From positions 1 to 55,014 of the forward strand of contig DATJSN010000008.1 of NCBI GenBank assembly GCA_035504095.1: a DNA stretch of 55,014 nt, written 5' to 3'. Below the pieces are notes generated by a model. That model had not been told where the DNA came from, ran no database searches, and worked only from the letters and a program-made list of their open reading frames with translations. The position numbers were made by a program, and so were the translations under genes. Below are positions 51,899-55,014 of this stretch, piece by piece; position 1 is the stretch's first letter; the number at the start of each line of letters is the position of its first letter. The DNA comes from DATJSN01 sp035504095. Lineage in GTDB: Bacteria; Planctomycetota; Phycisphaerae; WQYP01.

Positions 51899-54355
51899 AT
51901 GTCGGACATTATGGGAATAAACGCAAGCGGCAATGCGGAACTTTCACGGCGCGATCTTTTGCGCCTCGCGGGAACCGCAGTGGTCTTCAGTGGTTTTAGC
52001 AGCGCCAATTCCATTTTTCCCGCGTCGGAAACCGTCATGCCGCGCACCGCGATCGAATTAACCGGCCCATGGAAATTCATCCGTAAGGATGTGACCGGCG
52101 CGGAGGCGCCCGATTTTAATGATGCCGGCTGGGCGAATGTCTCTCTGCCGCATACCTGGAACAACATCGATGCCTTAACCTACGGCGGTAAAAAGGCCTC
52201 ATATTATCGCGGGCCCGGCTGGTATCGGTTGCATCTGACTTTGCCGCCGGAATTTGCCTCGCCGGCGGAACTTCAGACGGCCCCACACCCGCCGAACAAG
52301 TCCTATTTCCTCTATTTCGACGGCGCCGGAACCGTCGCCGACGTTTACGTCAATGGCGTACACTTGGGCCAGCATCGCGGACCATTTGCGGGATTCACCT
52401 TTGATGCAACAAAACAATTGAACCCGACCGGCGACAACGTCATCGCCGTGAAAGTGGACAACACACGGGTCGCCGATGTTCCGCCGTTGTCGGGCGATTT
52501 CAATATTTATGGCGGCCTATACCGTCCCGCGCGGCTGCTGATTTTAAATCCCGTTTCCATTTCACCGCTGGATTTCGGCTCTTCAGGCGTCTATCTGCTG
52601 CAGAAAAATGTTTCTCAGGAGCAGGCAACCATCCAAATCACCACCATGCTCCGCAACGCTATCATCGGCGATCAAAATGTAACGGTTGTGTGGAACATAT
52701 TCGATGGCATCGGCGATCCGGTGGCCACGCTTTCCGTCGGCCAAACTATTCCGGCGGGCGCCACGACTGCCCAAGCCAAGGGCGAAATCACCATCCCTAA
52801 TCCGCATCTGTGGAATGGACGCATCGATCCATATATGTATCAGGTCGTCACGCAGGTTTTAACCGGATCGATCATGCCGATCGATCAACCCGCGAGCACT
52901 GCCGTAGGTATTCTCGATGAAGTAATTCAGCCGCTTGGCTTGCGCTATTTCCACGTTGATCCGGACACCGGTTTTTATCTCAATGGACAGCCGTACCGTT
53001 TGCATGGCGTCAACGCCCATCAGGACCGGCCCGGCGAGGGGCTGGCGGCGACCAATGAACAACTCGCGGCGGATATCGGTTTTATCCATGAAGTTGGCGC
53101 CCGGTCCGTGCGGTTGGCGCATTATCAGCACGCTCAGGCGCAATATGACGCGTGCGACCGTTTGGGCATTATCGTCTGGGCGGAAGATGGTCTGGTAAAC
53201 AGTTTGAATCTCAATCCGGTCGTTGCCGGTGAGAAAGAAACGTCTACCGGCGGATCCAGGCACGGACATGGGTCCGCTACAACAGAGGAAAGTGGGAATT
53301 CTTCCGACGCCAAAACGCCGCCGCCGACGCCTGAGGAATTAGAGGTCATGAACAAAACCCTATTTCCCACGCCGGCGTTTACCGACAATGCCCGTCAACA
53401 GCTTACGGAACTGGTCAAGCAGAATTTCAATCATCCGAGTATCTGTTTCTGGAGCCTGTTTAATGAATTGGGATTCAGTTTCCACAAAAAAGATTATCCA
53501 ACCGATACTCCCGGCCCCAAGCCGTGGGATTTGATCGGCGAACTCAACCTTCTGACCCACCAGCTTGATCCAACGCGCCTAACCACTTCGGCGTCGAATC
53601 ATGACGTCACACACCCGATGAGCTACCAGACCGACATCATGGCGTTTAACCGTTATCCGGGCTGGTATGGCAAAGGCAGCAAAGTCACCGACTGGCCGAA
53701 GGTTCTGGACACGATCCGCACCACGGCCAAAAAACTGGGCCGCTGCGCCGGGATCAGCGAGTACGGTTATGGCGCCAATGTAACGCAGCATGAATATCCG
53801 GTGACTCAACCGCAGCCCACGGGAAAAGTTCACCCTGAAGAATGGCAATGCATCGGACATGAAGCGGCTTATGCACAGATGAAAGAGCGTCCCTGGCTGT
53901 GGAACACGCTGCTGTGGGTGATGTTCGACTTTGCCGTCCAGACCCGCGACGAAGGCGATACCCCTGCGCGCAACGACAAAGGCCTGATGACTTACGACCG
54001 CAAGACACGCAAAGATGCATTTTATTTTTACAAGGCAAGCTGGACGCCGGAGCCCATGGTGTACATAACCGACCGGCGTTTTAATCCCCGGCAGCCGGGG
54101 CCGGCCACGTTGAAGGTGTATTCGAATTGCCCAACGGTGGAATTGTTTGTTAACGGCGTATCGCTGGGCCAAAAATCGCCGACCAATGACGTGGTATTCA
54201 CCTGGCCGGAGTCACAGCTTGCTACGGGTAGTCTGAAAATTTCCGCCGTAGCCACGGGCGCCGACGGCAAACAATACACCGATGAATACACGGTGAAAGT
54301 GAGCGAAGACGCGCCAGTTCTGCATCCGGAGCCGGCGGCAACGGAACCGGCGTGA
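51899..54355 (+). CDS. Tat-exported family 2 glycoside hydrolase (beta-galactosidase-like)
   Basis: An 818-residue enzyme. A twin-arginine signal (LSRRDLLRLAGTAVVFSGF, residues about 15-33) sends it folded across the membrane. The GH2 sugar-binding domain (WKFIRKD, then VSLPHTWNN), immunoglobulin-like domain and TIM barrel follow. GVNAHQDRPGEG opens the barrel; the acid/base is Glu523 in FWSLFNELG and the nucleophile Glu621 in GISEYGYG. A low-complexity insert (about residues 445-480, rich in Ser, Gly, His and Glu) splits the barrel. C-terminal beta domain: KVYSNCPTVELFVNGVSLG. GGAAAGGG fixes the start at 51899. Confidence 0.9.
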   Translation: MSDIMGINASGNAELSRRDLLRLAGTAVVFSGFSSANSIFPASETVMPRTAIELTGPWKFIRKDVTGAEAPDFNDAGWANVSLPHTWNNIDALTYGGKKASYYRGPGWYRLHLTLPPEFASPAELQTAPHPPNKSYFLYFDGAGTVADVYVNGVHLGQHRGPFAGFTFDATKQLNPTGDNVIAVKVDNTRVADVPPLSGDFNIYGGLYRPARLLILNPVSISPLDFGSSGVYLLQKNVSQEQATIQITTMLRNAIIGDQNVTVVWNIFDGIGDPVATLSVGQTIPAGATTAQAKGEITIPNPHLWNGRIDPYMYQVVTQVLTGSIMPIDQPASTAVGILDEVIQPLGLRYFHVDPDTGFYLNGQPYRLHGVNAHQDRPGEGLAATNEQLAADIGFIHEVGARSVRLAHYQHAQAQYDACDRLGIIVWAEDGLVNSLNLNPVVAGEKETSTGGSRHGHGSATTEESGNSSDAKTPPPTPEELEVMNKTLFPTPAFTDNARQQLTELVKQNFNHPSICFWSLFNELGFSFHKKDYPTDTPGPKPWDLIGELNLLTHQLDPTRLTTSASNHDVTHPMSYQTDIMAFNRYPGWYGKGSKVTDWPKVLDTIRTTAKKLGRCAGISEYGYGANVTQHEYPVTQPQPTGKVHPEEWQCIGHEAAYAQMKERPWLWNTLLWVMFDFAVQTRDEGDTPARNDKGLMTYDRKTRKDAFYFYKASWTPEPMVYITDRRFNPRQPGPATLKVYSNCPTVELFVNGVSLGQKSPTNDVVFTWPESQLATGSLKISAVATGADGKQYTDEYTVKVSEDAPVLHPEPAATEPA

Positions 54356-54611
54356 GCGTGAAGCGATCCAGAAGCTGCCGCATCCCGCCGCGGCAAGCTC
54401 GCCGACGACCTTGGAGTCAGGATTCATTATTTTCCCCGGCATGTTTTTTTGCTCCAATTTTTGGCCTTCTAAGCGCTACAACGTTACAAAGGCTTATTTT
54501 ATAGAGTATTTCACACTTTCTGATCCGTAACATGATTAGTACTTGTTGCGCCTTTAAGAGTGGAGGAAACACAACGGAGTGGATAGGGAATAGGTGACAG
54601 AGGACAGTAAA

Positions 54612-54642
54612 TGATCCGCAGATGACGCAGATTAACACAAAT
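54612..54642. repeat. Short-word spacer repeat (CGCAGATGACGCAGATTA type)
   Basis: GATCCGCAGATGACGCAGATTAACACAAATT written as words: CCGCAGATG, ACGCAGATT, AACACAAATT, period about 9-10 bases. It belongs to the same loose class as 40444-40492. Immediately before it, GGATAGGGAATAGGTGACAG mirrors CTATCCCCTATTCCC near 7284. Confidence 0.45.
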
Positions 54643-54728
54643 TATATCACCCCAACGACGGCTGCATTTCGTTCCTCAATGTCCTAACTACGTAGTCGGG
54701 TTTATTTCTCCTATTTTGGGCCGCCGAG

Positions 54729-54859
54729 TCGTGACAGCGTGACAAACCCTTAATTTCCAGCACATTTTTGCATTTTTCAATCGTGACATCATTTTCGTTT
54801 GTCACGCTTAGAAAAGTGAGAAAGACTCTATATTTACCGATGTTGTCACGCTGTCACGA
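54729..54859. repeat. 17-bp perfect inverted repeat with internal copies
   Basis: Left arm TCGTGACAGCGTGACAA (54729-54745) and right arm TTGTCACGCTGTCACGA (54843-54859) are exact complements. Each arm is itself two GTGACA-type half-sites. Two more lie inside the loop: TCGTGACA (54781-54788) and TGTCACG (54800-54806). The 131-base unit therefore holds six half-sites in mirror order. No gene lies within. It may be a protein-binding array or the ends of a small mobile element. Confidence 0.7.
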
Positions 54860-54908
54860 TTTGATTTTTCTTACATTAGAGCAGTTCCACTCCAGCTATA
54901 GCGTCTGC

Positions 54909-55014
54909 GTCGCTTAAAGCGACCCTTCGGGTTGGCACACACAGGGTCGTCCGCTGCGTCATCGCTCCGCGACGGGGTTTTGCAAACCCGCCTTGTCGCT
55001 CTTCCTTGCGGCCA
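54909..55014 (-). repeat. Dispersed structured element, copy B (cut by window end)
   Basis: On the minus strand, block 1 GCAAGGAAGAGCGAC (55009-54995) is identical to copy A. A hairpin GGGTTT/AAACCC (54975-54989) follows, then block 2 (54968-54948) with 18 of 21 positions matching copy A. A GACCCT/AGGGTC hairpin and the palindrome GTCGCTT-A-AAGCGAC (54909-54923) follow. The element runs on past the window. No gene is seen between 54356 and 55014. Confidence 0.6.

Overview
The window looks like a chromosomal piece of a planctomycete-type bacterium, probably of the Phycisphaerae kind. I infer this from the mix of gene types: a PEP-CTERM secreted protein, an F-box-like leucine-rich repeat protein, two families of secreted repeat proteins (HAF-like and TIGR03803-like), a type III polyketide synthase cluster, many CxxC zinc-ribbon membrane proteins, and loosely packed genes with repeat-rich spacers. 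The taxonomy is inference; no rRNA or tRNA gene is visible.

Region 1 (about 0.27-7.1 kb) is an NAD salvage regulon: pncB-nadE, then nrtR-pncA-SPFH protein-Nudix hydrolase. Near-palindromes of the form GTGTA-N5-TACAC overlap both sigma70-like promoters, and the Nudix-winged-helix regulator NrtR is encoded inside the cluster, so an autoregulated NAD/ADP-ribose regulon is readable from sequence alone. The SPFH / vault-shoulder-like coiled-coil protein inside it is unexpected. Region 2 (7.3-11.0 kb) holds Dps, two DinB-fold proteins, a type II NADH dehydrogenase and a small membrane protein. Region 3 (11.1-15.6 kb) has a secreted repeat protein followed by a type III PKS / FAD reductase / methyltransferase operon on the minus strand. 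Region 4 (15.7-29.1 kb) is a surface-glycan locus: a GT2 gene, an AT-rich insert with two orphan genes, the complete dTDP-rhamnose set (rfbD-B-A-C, plus strand), and a convergent minus-strand operon. That operon encodes a hexapeptide acyltransferase, a fused E1 alpha/beta 2-oxoacid dehydrogenase, an E2 with an added zinc ribbon, an ACP fused to a phosphopantetheinyl transferase, a GT2 and a methyltransferase. It is my best candidate for an undescribed system: a dedicated acyl- or two-carbon-supply line for glycan decoration.

Region 5 (29.1-33.3 kb) contains a structured inverted-repeat element abutting a YifB/ComM-type AAA ATPase, then a PEP-CTERM protein and an S1/P1 nuclease. Region 6 (33.4-40.3 kb) is the transglutaminase / circularly permuted ATP-grasp-alpha-E / transglutaminase-DUF2126 operon, a predicted peptide-ligation system. 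Region 7 (40.5-49.0 kb) holds secreted or membrane proteins of largely unknown function: LRR, DUF4139, a lipid-anchored or secreted hypothetical, a Tim44/zinc-ribbon/TerB protein and a small zinc-ribbon protein. Region 8 (49.0-54.4 kb) has thiC under a TPP riboswitch, a zinc-ribbon membrane protein and a Tat-exported family 2 glycoside hydrolase. The final 650 bases have no gene but carry a 17-bp perfect inverted repeat, and a second copy of the structured element from region 5 runs off the window end.

I saw no CRISPR array, transposase, integrase, tRNA or rRNA. Start codons were moved inward where a ribosome binding site or an operator made the longest reading frame unlikely.
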